Positions 1-8,926 of a stretch of 64,000 nt of DNA are shown here, one piece after another; position 1 is the stretch's first letter; each line of letters begins with the position of its first letter. The stretch is from Betaproteobacteria bacterium. Its GTDB lineage: Bacteria > Pseudomonadota > Gammaproteobacteria > Burkholderiales > Burkholderiaceae_F. Position numbers and translations under genes: made by a program. The stretch is taken from positions 186,001 through 250,000 of the forward strand of contig BOKW01000007.1 in NCBI GenBank assembly GCA_016861185.1. Reading direction: 5' to 3'. The notes under the pieces were generated by a model. That model saw only the letters and a program-made list of their open reading frames with translations. It did not search any database and was not told the origin of the DNA.

Positions 1-150
1 GCGCCGCGCGTGCTCGTCGACTACGCGGCGGCCGGCGCCAAGCGCGCAGCCGCCGAAGGGCCGGCTACGCGTGAACGCGCGCCGGCGCCGAAGCGTACGA
101 TCGGGCGCAGCACGAGCCCGCGTGCGATCCGGCAGGAGGCCTACGCATGA
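1..150 (+). CDS. Partial C-terminus of an unidentified protein
   Basis: An open frame runs in from the left edge and ends at a TGA at 148-150, giving 49 visible residues. The tail begins PRVLVDYAAAGAKR and turns into a basic, proline- and arginine-rich stretch with no motif I recognise. The stop codon overlaps the ATG of the next gene (ATGA), so it is probably the upstream member of the same operon as the phasin-like and patatin genes. The product cannot be named from this fragment. Confidence 0.55.
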   Translation, partial: APRVLVDYAAAGAKRAAAEGPATRERAPAPKRTIGRSTSPRAIRQEAYA

Positions 151-638
151 GCGCAGTGATACGGCCGATCGATCGCGCTTCGCACGGCGGCCGCCGAAGC
201 GATACGGCGGATCCGGTAGCCGCCGCTGCGCGGCTGATGCGCGCGCTCGCCGAAGCGCTGCTCGCCGGAGTCCAGCGCACCACCGAGTTGAACTGGCAGG
301 CGGCGCGCAGGCTGCTCGTCGCTTCTCAGTCGCCCACCTGGCAGGCGCAGGCGGAGCAGACGATGCAGGCGTGGCGGCTTTCGTGGCGCGCGTATCGCGT
401 CTGCTCGACGACCGCGTCCGACGTGCTGGAACTGGCGCGCGTGCACGTGCAGTCCGACACCGACGAGGTGTGGCGCGCGTTGCAGCGCGCGGGTCTGGAG
501 CTGGCCGGCGTCGAGCCGCAGCGCGCGCTCGAGCTGCAGCGGCGCACGCGCGAGGTGCAGCAGGCCTTCTCCGCTTACCTCGACAGCGTGCTGGCGCTGC
601 AGCGCGAACTGGTCGCCGTCGCACAGGAGCCGCAGTGA
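147..638 (+). CDS. Phasin-like helical protein
   Basis: The protein has 163 residues and is almost entirely predicted amphipathic helix, with repeated Gln/Arg/Glu/Ala and no signal peptide or cysteine-rich motif. Size and composition resemble phasin-family proteins, which coat polyhydroxyalkanoate granules. The start ATG overlaps the upstream stop (ATGA), and its own stop overlaps the ATG of the patatin-like gene by one base (TGATG), so the three genes are probably translationally coupled. A granule-surface protein beside a lipase-like enzyme fits polyester or lipid-granule metabolism, but that is inference; it could be another small helical protein. Confidence 0.6.
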   Translation: MSAVIRPIDRASHGGRRSDTADPVAAAARLMRALAEALLAGVQRTTELNWQAARRLLVASQSPTWQAQAEQTMQAWRLSWRAYRVCSTTASDVLELARVHVQSDTDEVWRALQRAGLELAGVEPQRALELQRRTREVQQAFSAYLDSVLALQRELVAVAQEPQ

Positions 639-1792
639 TGGCGCGCGCCGGCACAGGGAACGGAAAGCGCGGCGCAGCGGCGCCGGCCGCGCGTCCGCCG
701 GGACAGATCGTGCTCGTTCTGCAGGGCGGCGGCGCGCTGGGGGCATATCAGGTCGGCGTCTACCAGGCGCTGCACGAGGCGGGCATCGAGCCCGACTGGG
801 TGATCGGCACGTCGATCGGCGCGATCAACGCCGCGATCGTCGCCGGCAACGCGCCGGGCGAGCGGCTTGCGAAGCTGCACGCGTTCTGGGACTCGCTGCA
901 ATGGCGCACGCCGTGGGGCGTGCCGGTCGCGCCGCCCGGCGTGCTCAACCCGCTCGCGAACCTGACCACGCTGACGCAGGGCATCGGCGGCTTCTTCGCG
1001 CCGAACCCGGCGTCGTGGTGGGGGCCGTTCGCTTCGCTCGGGCTGGAGCGCGCGGCGTTCTACGACACGGCGCCGCTGCGTACCACGCTCGAAGGGCTGG
1101 TCGACTTCAAGCGGATCGCGCAGGGACCGACGCGGCTGACGGTCGGCGCGGTCAACGTGCGCACCGGCGAGATGCGCTACTTCGACAGCCGGCGCGACAA
1201 GCTCGCCGCCGCGCACGTGATGGCCTCCGGCGCGCTGCCGCCGGCGTTTCCCGCGATCCGCATCGACGGCGAACCGTACTGGGACGGCGGCGTGTACTCG
1301 AACACGCCGATCGAGGCGGTGCTCGACGACAACCCGCGGCGCAGCTCGACGATCTTCGCCGTGCACATGTGGAACCCGAGCGGCAGCGAGCCCGACACGA
1401 TCTGGCAGGTGCTCGGCCGCCAGAAGGACATCCAGTACGCGAGCCGCGCCGGCAGCCATATCGCGCGCCAGCAGCAGATCCACCGGCTGCGGCACGTGAT
1501 CAACGAGCTGGTCGCGCGCCTGCCCGAGCGCGAGCGCGCACACAACGACGTGCGCGAACTCGCCGCCTGGGGCTGCAGCACGACGATGCACATCGTGCGG
1601 CTGCTGGCGCCGCGGCTCGAAGGCGAGGACCATACGAAGGACATCGACTTCACGCCGGCCGGCATCCGCGCGCGCTGCGAGGCCGGCTACCGCGACACGA
1701 AGGAAGCGATCGCAGAAGCGCCGTGGGCCGCGCCGGCCGATCCGCTGCAGGGGGTCTACGTGCACGACCACGCGTCGGCACACGTGATGTGA
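638..1792 (+). CDS. Patatin-like phospholipase
   Basis: This 384-residue protein is a patatin-fold serine acyl hydrolase. The oxyanion loop GGGALGAYQ is at about residues 30-38, the nucleophile elbow GTSIG at 57-61 (Ser59), and the catalytic Asp in DGG at 216-218. The roughly 160 residues after the DGG match the extension (DUF3734) common in bacterial patatins encoded near polyhydroxybutyrate genes. The ATG at 638 was chosen because it overlaps the preceding stop and lies just upstream of the conserved core; the frame stays open further upstream, but that part is arginine-rich out-of-frame translation of the phasin-like gene. The substrate is unknown, likely a lipid or polyester ester bond. 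Confidence 0.9.
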   Translation: MARAGTGNGKRGAAAPAARPPGQIVLVLQGGGALGAYQVGVYQALHEAGIEPDWVIGTSIGAINAAIVAGNAPGERLAKLHAFWDSLQWRTPWGVPVAPPGVLNPLANLTTLTQGIGGFFAPNPASWWGPFASLGLERAAFYDTAPLRTTLEGLVDFKRIAQGPTRLTVGAVNVRTGEMRYFDSRRDKLAAAHVMASGALPPAFPAIRIDGEPYWDGGVYSNTPIEAVLDDNPRRSSTIFAVHMWNPSGSEPDTIWQVLGRQKDIQYASRAGSHIARQQQIHRLRHVINELVARLPERERAHNDVRELAAWGCSTTMHIVRLLAPRLEGEDHTKDIDFTPAGIRARCEAGYRDTKEAIAEAPWAAPADPLQGVYVHDHASAHVM

Positions 1793-1803
1793 GGAGGTTC
1801 GCG

Positions 1804-3192
1804 ATGGCGCAGATCGAGGCGTTCGACGCAGTGATCCTCGGTGCCGGCCAGGCCGGCAAGCCGCTCGCGCTGGCACTCGCCAAGGCGGGCCGGAAGACGG
1901 CGATCGTCGAGCGCGAGCATGTCGGCGGCACCTGCATCAACGTCGGCTGCACGCCGACCAAGACGATGGTCGCGAGCGCGCGCGTCGCGTATCTGGCGCG
2001 CCGCGCCGCCGACTACGGCGTCGCCGCCGGGCCCGTCGCGGTCGACATGCGGCGCGTCGTCGCGCGCAAGCGCGCGATCGTCGAGCGCTTCCGCAACTAC
2101 GGGACGCAGCGGCTGCAGAAGACGGAGAACGTCGAGCTGATCTTCGGCGCCGCGCGCTTCGTCGACTCGAAGACGGTCGAGGTCGCGCTGCGCGCGGGCG
2201 GTACGCGGCGGCTGACCGCGTCGAAGATCGTGATCAACACGGGCGGGCGGCCGTCCGTGCCGCCGATTCCGGGACTGGCCGACGTGCCGCATCTCGATTC
2301 TTCGTCGGTGATGGAACTGAACGAAGTGCCGCGGCATCTGGTCGTGCTCGGCGGCGGTTTCATCGGGCTGGAGTTCGCGCAGATGTTCCGCCGCTTCGGC
2401 GCGGAGGTCACGGTGCTCGAAGGCCTGCCGCGGCTCGCCGCGCGCGACGACGAGGACGTGGGCGAAGCGCTGCGCAAGGTGCTCGAAGAAGACGGCCTGC
2501 GCATCGAAACCGGCGCGCTCGCCGAACGCGTCGAAGGCAAGGCCGGCGACATCGCCGTTTACTACAAGCAGAACGGCGCGGCGAAGACCGTACGCGGCTC
2601 GCATCTGTTGGTCGCGGTCGGCCGCAAGCCGAACACCGAGGACCTGACGCTCGCCGCGGCGGGCGTGGCGACCGAGCGCGGATTCATCCCGGTCGACGAG
2701 ACGCTGCAGACCAACGTGCCGGGCATCTACGCGGTCGGCGACGTCAAGCCCGGGCCGCAGTTCACGCACGTCTCGTACGACGACTTCCGCATCCTGCGCG
2801 ACCGCTGGGTGTTGGGGCTCGACGCGAAACTCGGCGACCGGCTGGTGCCGAACACCGTGTTCACCGACCCGCAGTTGGCATCCGTGGGGCTGAACGAAAC
2901 CGAGGCGCGCAAGCGCGGGCTCAATGTCCGCGTTGCGAAGATCGGCATGAACGGCATCGCCCGCGCGCTCGAGATGGACGAGTCGCGCGGCTTTCTCAAG
3001 GTCATCGTCGACGCGAAGACCGACCGCATCCTCGGCTGCACCGTCTTCGGCATCGAAGGCGGCGAGATCATGGCGATGCTGCAGATCGCGATGATGGGCA
3101 AGCTGCCTTACACGGTGCTCAAGGAAGCGATCTTCGCCCACCCGACGCTCGCCGAGGGGCTGAACAACGTCTTCCTCGCGCTCGACGCCTGA
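1804..3192 (+). CDS. FAD-dependent disulfide oxidoreductase (mercuric reductase/lipoamide dehydrogenase family)
   Basis: The 462-residue protein has the class I pyridine-nucleotide disulfide oxidoreductase layout. An FAD-binding GAGQAG is near residue 13, the redox pair is GGTCINVGC with Cys44 and Cys49, and the NAD(P)-binding GGGFIGLE is mid-protein. An FAD-binding AVGD follows, and the dimerisation domain ends in HPTLAE at about 446-451, which carries the catalytic His-Glu. A strong ribosome-binding site (GAGGAGG) precedes the ATG, 11 bases after the patatin gene. There is no N-terminal heavy-metal domain and no C-terminal Cys pair, so mercury reduction is not indicated. Its electron acceptor cannot be told from sequence. 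Confidence 0.88.
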   Translation: MAQIEAFDAVILGAGQAGKPLALALAKAGRKTAIVEREHVGGTCINVGCTPTKTMVASARVAYLARRAADYGVAAGPVAVDMRRVVARKRAIVERFRNYGTQRLQKTENVELIFGAARFVDSKTVEVALRAGGTRRLTASKIVINTGGRPSVPPIPGLADVPHLDSSSVMELNEVPRHLVVLGGGFIGLEFAQMFRRFGAEVTVLEGLPRLAARDDEDVGEALRKVLEEDGLRIETGALAERVEGKAGDIAVYYKQNGAAKTVRGSHLLVAVGRKPNTEDLTLAAAGVATERGFIPVDETLQTNVPGIYAVGDVKPGPQFTHVSYDDFRILRDRWVLGLDAKLGDRLVPNTVFTDPQLASVGLNETEARKRGLNVRVAKIGMNGIARALEMDESRGFLKVIVDAKTDRILGCTVFGIEGGEIMAMLQIAMMGKLPYTVLKEAIFAHPTLAEGLNNVFLALDA

Positions 3193-3395
3193 ACGGCTGG
3201 CGCCGTCGCGCAATTGCGCGATCGCGCGCATTTGTCGCTCGTCGATTGCTCCGTAGCGGTCGGGATACGCAACGCCTACCTTGACTTGCATGCGGGCCTC
3301 GCGGCGAGGGGCGTCGCGGCGCATGCGCCGGCGGACTCGCATCGGAGCCGGTCACCTTCGTGCGTTCCGTGACCACGAGCCGAAGGAGCAAGGCG

Positions 3396-4553
3396 ATGCC
3401 AACCAAACGTACGCGCAACGAGTTCGAGGATCCGGTCGAGGGCAAACCGCCGGAAGAAGGTTCCACCCAGAGCGAAGAGTTCGAGCCGCCCGCCGATGCG
3501 GCGACGCTGGCCGTCGAAGCGGGCGACGCCGAGATGGAAGCCGCGCTCGCGCAGGTCGACCCGCAGATCCTGTCGGCGAAAGCGGAACTGGAGAAGCTGC
3601 TCGCCGAGCATGCGCGGGCCGAAGTCGGAATCCAGTCGGCCGAGGTGATGGAAGCGAACATCGTCGGCGTCGGCATCGGCCTCGGCGATCCGGCCGCCGG
3701 TGCCTTGCCCGGCGAGCCCACGCTCGAGGTGTACACGATCGAGCCTGCGACGGAAGCGGAGACGAAGGCGCGGCTCGCCTCCGCCGCCGGCGTCTCGGCG
3801 CTCGCCGAAGCGGACTTTCCGATGAACGTCGTGTGCACCGGCATCATCGACGCGCAGCCGCACCGGATGCGCATGCGGCCTGCGCCGGGCGGCATCAGCG
3901 TCGGGCACTTCCGCATCACGGCCGGCACGCTCGGATGCCTGGCGCGCGGCCGCACCGCGCCGCGCATCAACCGGCTGATGATCCTCAGCAACAACCACGT
4001 GCTCGCCAACTCGAACGCGGCCGCGATCGGCGACTGCGTCGCGCAGCCGGGGCCGATCGACGGCGGGCGCTGTCCGGCGGACCAGGTCGCCGTGCTCGAG
4101 CGCTTCGTGCCGATCAACTTCGCGGGCGGCGCGAACGTCGTCGACTGCGCGACTGCCTGGGCATGGCCCGACCGCGTGCGGCGCGAGCTGATGTACATCA
4201 GCGGCGGTGTGACGCGCTTCTTCCGTGTCGGCGCCACTCCGGTGGCGGCGGCGCGCGGCATGCTGGTCGGCAAGAGCGGGCGGACGACGCAACTGACGCG
4301 CGGGACGATCACGGCGGTCGGCGTCGCGATCAACGTCAACTACGGCGGGCGGATCGCGCGTTTCGTCGATCAGATCGCGATCCGTGCGGCCAGCGGGGAT
4401 TTCAGCCGCGGCGGCGATTCGGGTTCGCTGATCTGGACCTGGGACACGCGGCGCGCGCCGGTCGGGCTGCTGTTCGCGGGCGGCGGCGGGACGACCTTCG
4501 CCAACCGCATCACCCGCGTGCTGGCCGCGCTCGACATCCAGCTTTTCACGTGA
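3396..4553 (+). CDS. Nal1-like trypsin-fold serine protease
   Basis: The protein has 385 residues and no signal peptide. The acidic N-terminal third (about 1-85) is probably flexible or regulatory. The protease part has a candidate triad of His201 in SNNHVLA, Asp250 in NVVDCA and Ser342 in GGDSGS, as in chymotrypsin-fold peptidases. The SNNHV and GDSGS context resembles the Nal1-like group of bacterial trypsin-like proteins. The residues at 85-165 (NIVGVGIG, then EVYTIEP) look like the pro-domain that packs on the protease in this group. The ATG at 3396 follows GAAGGAGC; an upstream ATG at 3360 has a poorer site. The target is unknown. Confidence 0.75.
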   Translation: MPTKRTRNEFEDPVEGKPPEEGSTQSEEFEPPADAATLAVEAGDAEMEAALAQVDPQILSAKAELEKLLAEHARAEVGIQSAEVMEANIVGVGIGLGDPAAGALPGEPTLEVYTIEPATEAETKARLASAAGVSALAEADFPMNVVCTGIIDAQPHRMRMRPAPGGISVGHFRITAGTLGCLARGRTAPRINRLMILSNNHVLANSNAAAIGDCVAQPGPIDGGRCPADQVAVLERFVPINFAGGANVVDCATAWAWPDRVRRELMYISGGVTRFFRVGATPVAAARGMLVGKSGRTTQLTRGTITAVGVAINVNYGGRIARFVDQIAIRAASGDFSRGGDSGSLIWTWDTRRAPVGLLFAGGGGTTFANRITRVLAALDIQLFT

Positions 4554-4644
4554 TCGCGGGCGCTGCGCGGGAGTAGTATCCGCAGCAACGGTGCTGGCGG
4601 GGTTCGAACCCTGCCGGCGCCGCACCCGCAGGCAGGAATCGCGC

Positions 4645-4935
4645 ATGGCCTCCCGCAAATCGCTCGGTTCGCTCGACTTTCTCGCGCAGGATCCGGTCCG
4701 CGTTCAGACGGAGGATCCGGCGCGCGGCGACGAAGGCGACGTGCTGCCCGCCGAAACGATCGACGCGCTGATGCGCATCCCCGGCGTCGACGGCGTCTGG
4801 GTCGAGGTCAACGCCAAGGGCCAGCGCGAGGTCGTGATCTACGTCGCCGATCTGAAGCAGAAGGTCGCGGTTCCGCCGGTCGTCGCCGGCATGCCGACGC
4901 GCATCATCGGCGGCGAGCCGATTCGCGCGCTGTAG
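4645..4935 (+). CDS. Small protein resembling a protease pro-domain
   Basis: This gene encodes 96 residues starting ninety-one bases after the Nal1-like protease. The second half (IPGVDGVWVEVN, then VVIYVADL and ending GGEPIRAL) has the alternating beta pattern I associate with the N-terminal pro-domain of Nal1-like proteases, including the typical end before the protease begins. It could therefore be a free-standing inhibitor or activator of the neighbouring protease. This is inference from pattern only; there is no other recognised motif. Confidence 0.6.
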   Translation: MASRKSLGSLDFLAQDPVRVQTEDPARGDEGDVLPAETIDALMRIPGVDGVWVEVNAKGQREVVIYVADLKQKVAVPPVVAGMPTRIIGGEPIRAL

Positions 4936-5024
4936 CCCAGACGCGGCTTGCCGGCCGGCGCCGCCGGCCGCGGCGCGACCGCTCGCTTTCGAACGCGCAG
5001 GTGGTGCGAGCGGCGCGGCGCCGT

Positions 5025-6209
5025 TCAGCGTGTGAATTCTGGGATCGCGCGCCGCATGAACTCGTCGAACAGCGGCACGGTGAATGCCATCTCACCGTGG
5101 GCCGGGCTGTAAATCATCCCTTTCCTGATCAGCTTTGCGCGTACAGGGCCGAGGCTGTTGACCTGAACGCCGAGCGTTGCCGCGATGTCGCCGGTGCGGT
5201 GCGGGCTCGGCCCCATCTCGGCCATCGCACGCAGAAACTTCTTCTCGCTCGGCGTCAGCCGGTCGAAGCGGACGCGAAAGAAGTTCTCGTCGAGCCGGCG
5301 AATCACAGTGGTGGTCGCACGCTTCACGACGTCGAGCCCGATCGGGCTCGACGTGGCCTGATTCCAGGCCTGGTAGCCCCACTCTTGCAGAAAGTACGGA
5401 TAACCCTGCGTCGTCTTGAAGATATGCGCCAGCGCCGCCGGCTCGAACCGGATACCGGCCGCGCGTGCGGGCTCCTGCAATGCGCGCCGGGCCTCGTCCT
5501 CGGTCAGCGCGCCGATCGGCGGAAAGCTGAACAGCCGCTCCGCATAGGACTTCGATTCGCCGGCAAGCCCGGGCAGTATCGGCAGACCGGCGCCGACCAG
5601 CACCATCGGCAGCTGGCGCTGCTGCACCTTGTGCATCGCCATGATCAGCGCGCCCAGTTCCTTCTGGCTGAAATACTGGACCTCGTCGATCAGCAGCGCC
5701 ACCGCGCTGTTCCGTTCGGCGGCAGCCTCGGCTACCGCCACCAGCAGGTTGGGCAAATCGATTTCCAGATCGCCGCTGTCGGCGACGCCCTTTTCCGGCT
5801 CGATGTCCAGCCCGATGTCCACATCGCCGACCGTAACCCTGATCGCGGAGATGAAGCCGCGCAGCACTGCCAGCCCGCGCCTGACCTTGTTGCCGGCGCC
5901 GGCCAGCCGATCCAGATCGAACAGAAGTCTTCTCAGGCTGGGTGCCAGCAGCGGCCCGAGCCGCTTGTCCTCGTGGGCCTCGATCTCTATCGTCCGGTAG
6001 CCGGCTGCGGCGGCCATTCGCTGGATCTCGTTCAGCAGCACCGTCTTGCCGACGCCTCGCAGTCCCGTCAGAAGCAGGCTCTTCTCCGGTCGGCCGGCCT
6101 TGATCCGCCCGAGAAGAATGCGCGCCTGCTCGAGCACCGGCTCGCGCCCCACCAGTTCAGGCGGCGGCGCGCCGGCGCCCGGCGAGAACGGGTTCTTGAT
6201 CGGATCCAT
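5025..6209 (-). CDS. AAA+ ATPase with C-terminal winged helix
   Basis: The 394-residue protein has an Orc1/Cdc6-like AAA+ core: a VGRE motif at about 19-22, Walker A GLRGVGKT at 49-56 and Walker B ALLIDEVQ at 171-178. A lid domain is followed by a C-terminal winged-helix region (about 325-394) with a SEKKFLRAM start. Such single-protein ATPases are often found in mobile and defence regions, but the partner is not known. It is the most downstream gene of the minus-strand island and is separated from the helicase gene by a short AT-rich stretch, so it may have its own promoter. Confidence 0.8.
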   Translation of the reverse strand: MDPIKNPFSPGAGAPPPELVGREPVLEQARILLGRIKAGRPEKSLLLTGLRGVGKTVLLNEIQRMAAAAGYRTIEIEAHEDKRLGPLLAPSLRRLLFDLDRLAGAGNKVRRGLAVLRGFISAIRVTVGDVDIGLDIEPEKGVADSGDLEIDLPNLLVAVAEAAAERNSAVALLIDEVQYFSQKELGALIMAMHKVQQRQLPMVLVGAGLPILPGLAGESKSYAERLFSFPPIGALTEDEARRALQEPARAAGIRFEPAALAHIFKTTQGYPYFLQEWGYQAWNQATSSPIGLDVVKRATTTVIRRLDENFFRVRFDRLTPSEKKFLRAMAEMGPSPHRTGDIAATLGVQVNSLGPVRAKLIRKGMIYSPAHGEMAFTVPLFDEFMRRAIPEFTR

Positions 6210-6212
6210 GTC

Positions 6213-6258
6213 TATCGACTTATAACGATTTATGTCTGAAATCGAGTATACGTCGATA
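6213..6258 (-). promoter_or_regulatory. AT-rich promoter/operator candidate of the AAA+ gene
   Basis: This is an AT-rich island in very GC-rich surroundings, directly upstream of the ATPase ATG. It carries an inverted repeat TATCGAC (6213-6219) and GTCGATA (6252-6258). On the minus strand a TATACT at 6250-6245 could serve as a -10 element; I see no good -35 match. An operator is inferred, not shown. Confidence 0.3.
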
Positions 6259-6299
6259 AACTCGCTACAGTCGATGTCACCGACGACGGCGGCACCCGC

Positions 6300-8471
6300 C
6301 TACTTGCTGCGCAGGTCGTCGAGAAACTCCGACGCCGGCTCAGTGCTCGTCACGAGCAGATGCTCGCGCGCCCGCGTGCAGGCGACGTACAGCAGGTGGC
6401 GCTCGGTGTTGTAGACCTCTTCGAGATCGCTGTCGTCGGTCACGCCCTCGATGCGCGATTGCAGCGGGACGATCTCGTCGTCGCAGGCCATGACCGCCAC
6501 GGCGCGGAATTCGAGGCCCTTGGCCAAGTGCATGGTGCCGATCGCCACGTGGCCGTGCGCCGTCTCGACGTGCTCGTCCAGCACACGGAACGGCAGCGCG
6601 GCGCGTTCGACCGCGGCCTGCGCGCGCGGCAGTTCCGCTTCCGAGCGCACGAACACGCCGATCTCGTGCGGCGCCACGCCTTCCTTGCTGCGGGCCGCGA
6701 TCCAGGCCCCGGCCGCGGCGATTTCCTCTTCCTGGGTGCCGAACGTCTGCACCACGGGCAGCGGACCGTTGAACACCGAAACCGTGCCGCGTCGCTGCTC
6801 CGTGTTGCCGTCGACATCCGCGACTTCCGGCGCGAGCAGGCGATCGGCCTGCATCCGGATCTGGTGCGACGTGCGGTAGTTGATGTGCAGCGTGCGCGCG
6901 CGGCCGCGGATGTCGACGCCGAGCGACTTCCACGAGAACGGCTGCTGAAAGATCCGCTGCCCCAGGTCGCCGGCGAAGAAAAGCGCATTCGGCCGGTCGG
7001 CGCCGTCGGTCTTTCCGATCGCGGCGAGAAAGCGCAGTTGCGCCGGACTCAGGTCCTGCGATTCATCCACGACCACGAAGTCGAACGGCGGATGCTTGCG
7101 GCCCGCCAGTTCCGCTGCGAGCCGGCTGAACATCGCGGCGCGCGTGATCAGACCGTCGGCGTGCAGCCGCGCGTGCACGGCTTCGAAGACGGACCACAGC
7201 GCGGCCCGCTGTGCCTCCGGCAGGCGCGTCTTGCGGCCGAGCCGCTTGACGTCGCGATACGCCTCCCAGCGATCGAGCTGCCAGGCGTCGACCAATTCGT
7301 CCCACTCGGTCAGCAGAAAGCCCACGCCCGGCTTCTTCGCCGTAACCGCTGCGGCGGCCTCGGTCATCAAGCTGCGGATCGCATCGCGCGAAGCGAAGCG
7401 CGGCGGGCCGAAGTGGCGCTCGTACAGCCGCTCGCCGATCGCATCGATGGCGTGGACTTCAAGCCGCTCGGCCAGGCGCGGTTCATTGCTGATCAGACGG
7501 CGCAACCGGGTGCGCAGCGCGTTGGCGAGCGTCTCCGAAAACGTCGTCAGCAGCACTCGACTGTCGGGGTGCCTGCGCGCCAGGAACACCGCGCGGTGCA
7601 GGGCGACGATCGTCTTGCCGGTGCCGGCCGAGCCGGAGACGCGCGCCGGGCCGCTGAAGTCGCGCTCGACCAGTTCGCGCTGGGCGGGGTGAAGGAAGAT
7701 CGTCCACTTGTCCCAGGGAAACTCCAGCGCACGCTGCAGTTCTTCAGCATCGGAGATCAAGCGGAACCGCCGCTGTGCGTCCGGGTGAGCAAACGGGTCG
7801 TGTGCCTGGTCCTCCGATTCGACGGCCGCGCCGATCGTTCGCCCCACGGCGTCGGGTCGTTTGCTGATCCGATAGGGCGCGGCGGGCTCGTGCGCTGCTG
7901 TGCGCGCCGACGCAGGGCTGCCCCCGGTCGCCAGTTCCAGCACGGCCTCGGCCGCTTCGCTAGGTAGATGGCTGGCCAGCTCGAGCAGGCTGTCTTCGTC
8001 GGCTTGGCGCACGTCAGCGAGCCACTCCGGGGGCACCCCGTAACTCAGCAGCTCCTCGTCCGATCTGTGCGCAAACAGGGGCGTCTTCCGCGGCGCGGGC
8101 GTTGGGACCTCGACGTATCGAGGCACCACGATTTCCTCGACGCGCTCGCGGATCTCGACGATCTGCGCGGCACCGGTCTTCGGATGGGTTTCGAGCTTCC
8201 GTCTTTCCGCCCACGCATAGGCCCTGTCGTGGTGGTCGACGTAGCACAGCATCAAGCTGGCCGGGGTCCGGTGCACGATCAGCCGGATGTCGCTGTTTAC
8301 GCGCACCGACCAGAAGTTCTTGTCCTTCGCCTTGTCGAGCTTGTGAAAGCTCATCCCCGGATTGGCCGGGTTGAGTTGCAGGTCGAACGCGGTGGTCTTG
8401 GCGGCCTTCTGCTCATCGCCGGTCAGCCGGGCGAGGCTATCGGTGAAGGTTTCGGCGATGAGGAAGTTCAT
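6300..8471 (-). CDS. RelE-like domain fused to UvrD/Rep-type DNA helicase
   Basis: The protein has 723 residues. Residues 1-90 look like a RelE/ParE toxin fold (SFHKLDKAKDKNFWSVRVN, then DIRLIVHR and YVDHHDRAY). A linker leads to a superfamily 1 helicase: Walker A GSAGTGKT at 280-287, Walker B VDESQDL at 468-474, a TMHLAKGLEF motif V and a C-terminal YVACTRAREHL motif VI. RelE-helicase fusions of this layout are known in bacteria, but their role is not settled. The ATG at 8471 begins the RelE-like part; a truncated second copy at 10182-10376 starts with the same residues and supports this start. Confidence 0.85.
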   Translation of the reverse strand: MNFLIAETFTDSLARLTGDEQKAAKTTAFDLQLNPANPGMSFHKLDKAKDKNFWSVRVNSDIRLIVHRTPASLMLCYVDHHDRAYAWAERRKLETHPKTGAAQIVEIRERVEEIVVPRYVEVPTPAPRKTPLFAHRSDEELLSYGVPPEWLADVRQADEDSLLELASHLPSEAAEAVLELATGGSPASARTAAHEPAAPYRISKRPDAVGRTIGAAVESEDQAHDPFAHPDAQRRFRLISDAEELQRALEFPWDKWTIFLHPAQRELVERDFSGPARVSGSAGTGKTIVALHRAVFLARRHPDSRVLLTTFSETLANALRTRLRRLISNEPRLAERLEVHAIDAIGERLYERHFGPPRFASRDAIRSLMTEAAAAVTAKKPGVGFLLTEWDELVDAWQLDRWEAYRDVKRLGRKTRLPEAQRAALWSVFEAVHARLHADGLITRAAMFSRLAAELAGRKHPPFDFVVVDESQDLSPAQLRFLAAIGKTDGADRPNALFFAGDLGQRIFQQPFSWKSLGVDIRGRARTLHINYRTSHQIRMQADRLLAPEVADVDGNTEQRRGTVSVFNGPLPVVQTFGTQEEEIAAAGAWIAARSKEGVAPHEIGVFVRSEAELPRAQAAVERAALPFRVLDEHVETAHGHVAIGTMHLAKGLEFRAVAVMACDDEIVPLQSRIEGVTDDSDLEEVYNTERHLLYVACTRAREHLLVTSTEPASEFLDDLRSK

Positions 8472-8482
8472 CGAACTGGGAA

Positions 8483-8926
8483 CTAGCGGCGCGGAACGAA
8501 GGAGAACTTGGCCGCCATCTTCTGCGCCCGATCGATCCAGAAGTGCTTCTTCTGTTCGTCCGGCGTGTCGGGAGGATCGTGCCACCCAACGATATTGGCG
8601 TGTTCGGGATATGGTTTGCCGTCCGCGTCGCAGGCCAAGCCAACTTCGAACACAACTGCTGCAAGACCGACGCCGCGGCCAATCGCAGGCTTTGGAGCAA
8701 ACCTGTCAAAGTGTTCAGTACAGATTGCCCAAACCTGGGCATCGCTCAAGGCTGATGATCTACAAACCGACATCTCGAGGCGCCCGTCCGGCGCTTTGTT
8801 TCGACGACGGGGCATCAAGCGTTGGTGGCGAATGGTGTTCGCCTTTGCGTCTATCTGCTGGCGGTCCCACACAAAACTGCTGAGTAGTTCGTCAGGCCGC
8901 ACGCCTTGCGGCTGCTGGGGGCTCAT
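8483..8926 (-). CDS. Unknown short protein of TIGR04255 cassette (HANI-motif type)
   Basis: The protein has 147 residues, no membrane segment and no signal peptide. It carries DGRLEMSVCR near residue 50 and HANIVGW near residue 113, which I associate from memory with an unnamed small family often encoded beside TIGR04255 genes. The ATG lies 35 bases inside the end of the preceding gene, suggesting coupled translation, and the RelE-helicase gene starts 11 bases after its stop. Base composition is lower in GC than the flanking chromosome. No function can be assigned. Confidence 0.72.
   Translation of the reverse strand: MSPQQPQGVRPDELLSSFVWDRQQIDAKANTIRHQRLMPRRRNKAPDGRLEMSVCRSSALSDAQVWAICTEHFDRFAPKPAIGRGVGLAAVVFEVGLACDADGKPYPEHANIVGWHDPPDTPDEQKKHFWIDRAQKMAAKFSFVPRR

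Noticed and set aside
71-637. Upstream extension of the patatin-like frame to 71
   Set aside because: The extra 189 codons are arginine- and alanine-rich and overlap the phasin-like gene in another frame. Patatin similarity starts after the ATG at 638, which overlaps the preceding stop.
1804-3192. Mercuric reductase (merA)
   Set aside because: The protein lacks the N-terminal metal-binding domain and the C-terminal Cys pair, and no other mer genes are near.
3276-4658. Long open frames opposite the Nal1-like protease gene
   Set aside because: The translations are Arg/Pro/Asp-rich with no family pattern, typical of antisense frames in very GC-rich DNA. Similar antisense frames across the window were left out for the same reason.
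4938-4975. Terminator after the small pro-domain-like gene
   Set aside because: GGCCGGC and GCCGGCC can pair, but there is no T-run, and such hairpins are frequent by chance at this GC content.
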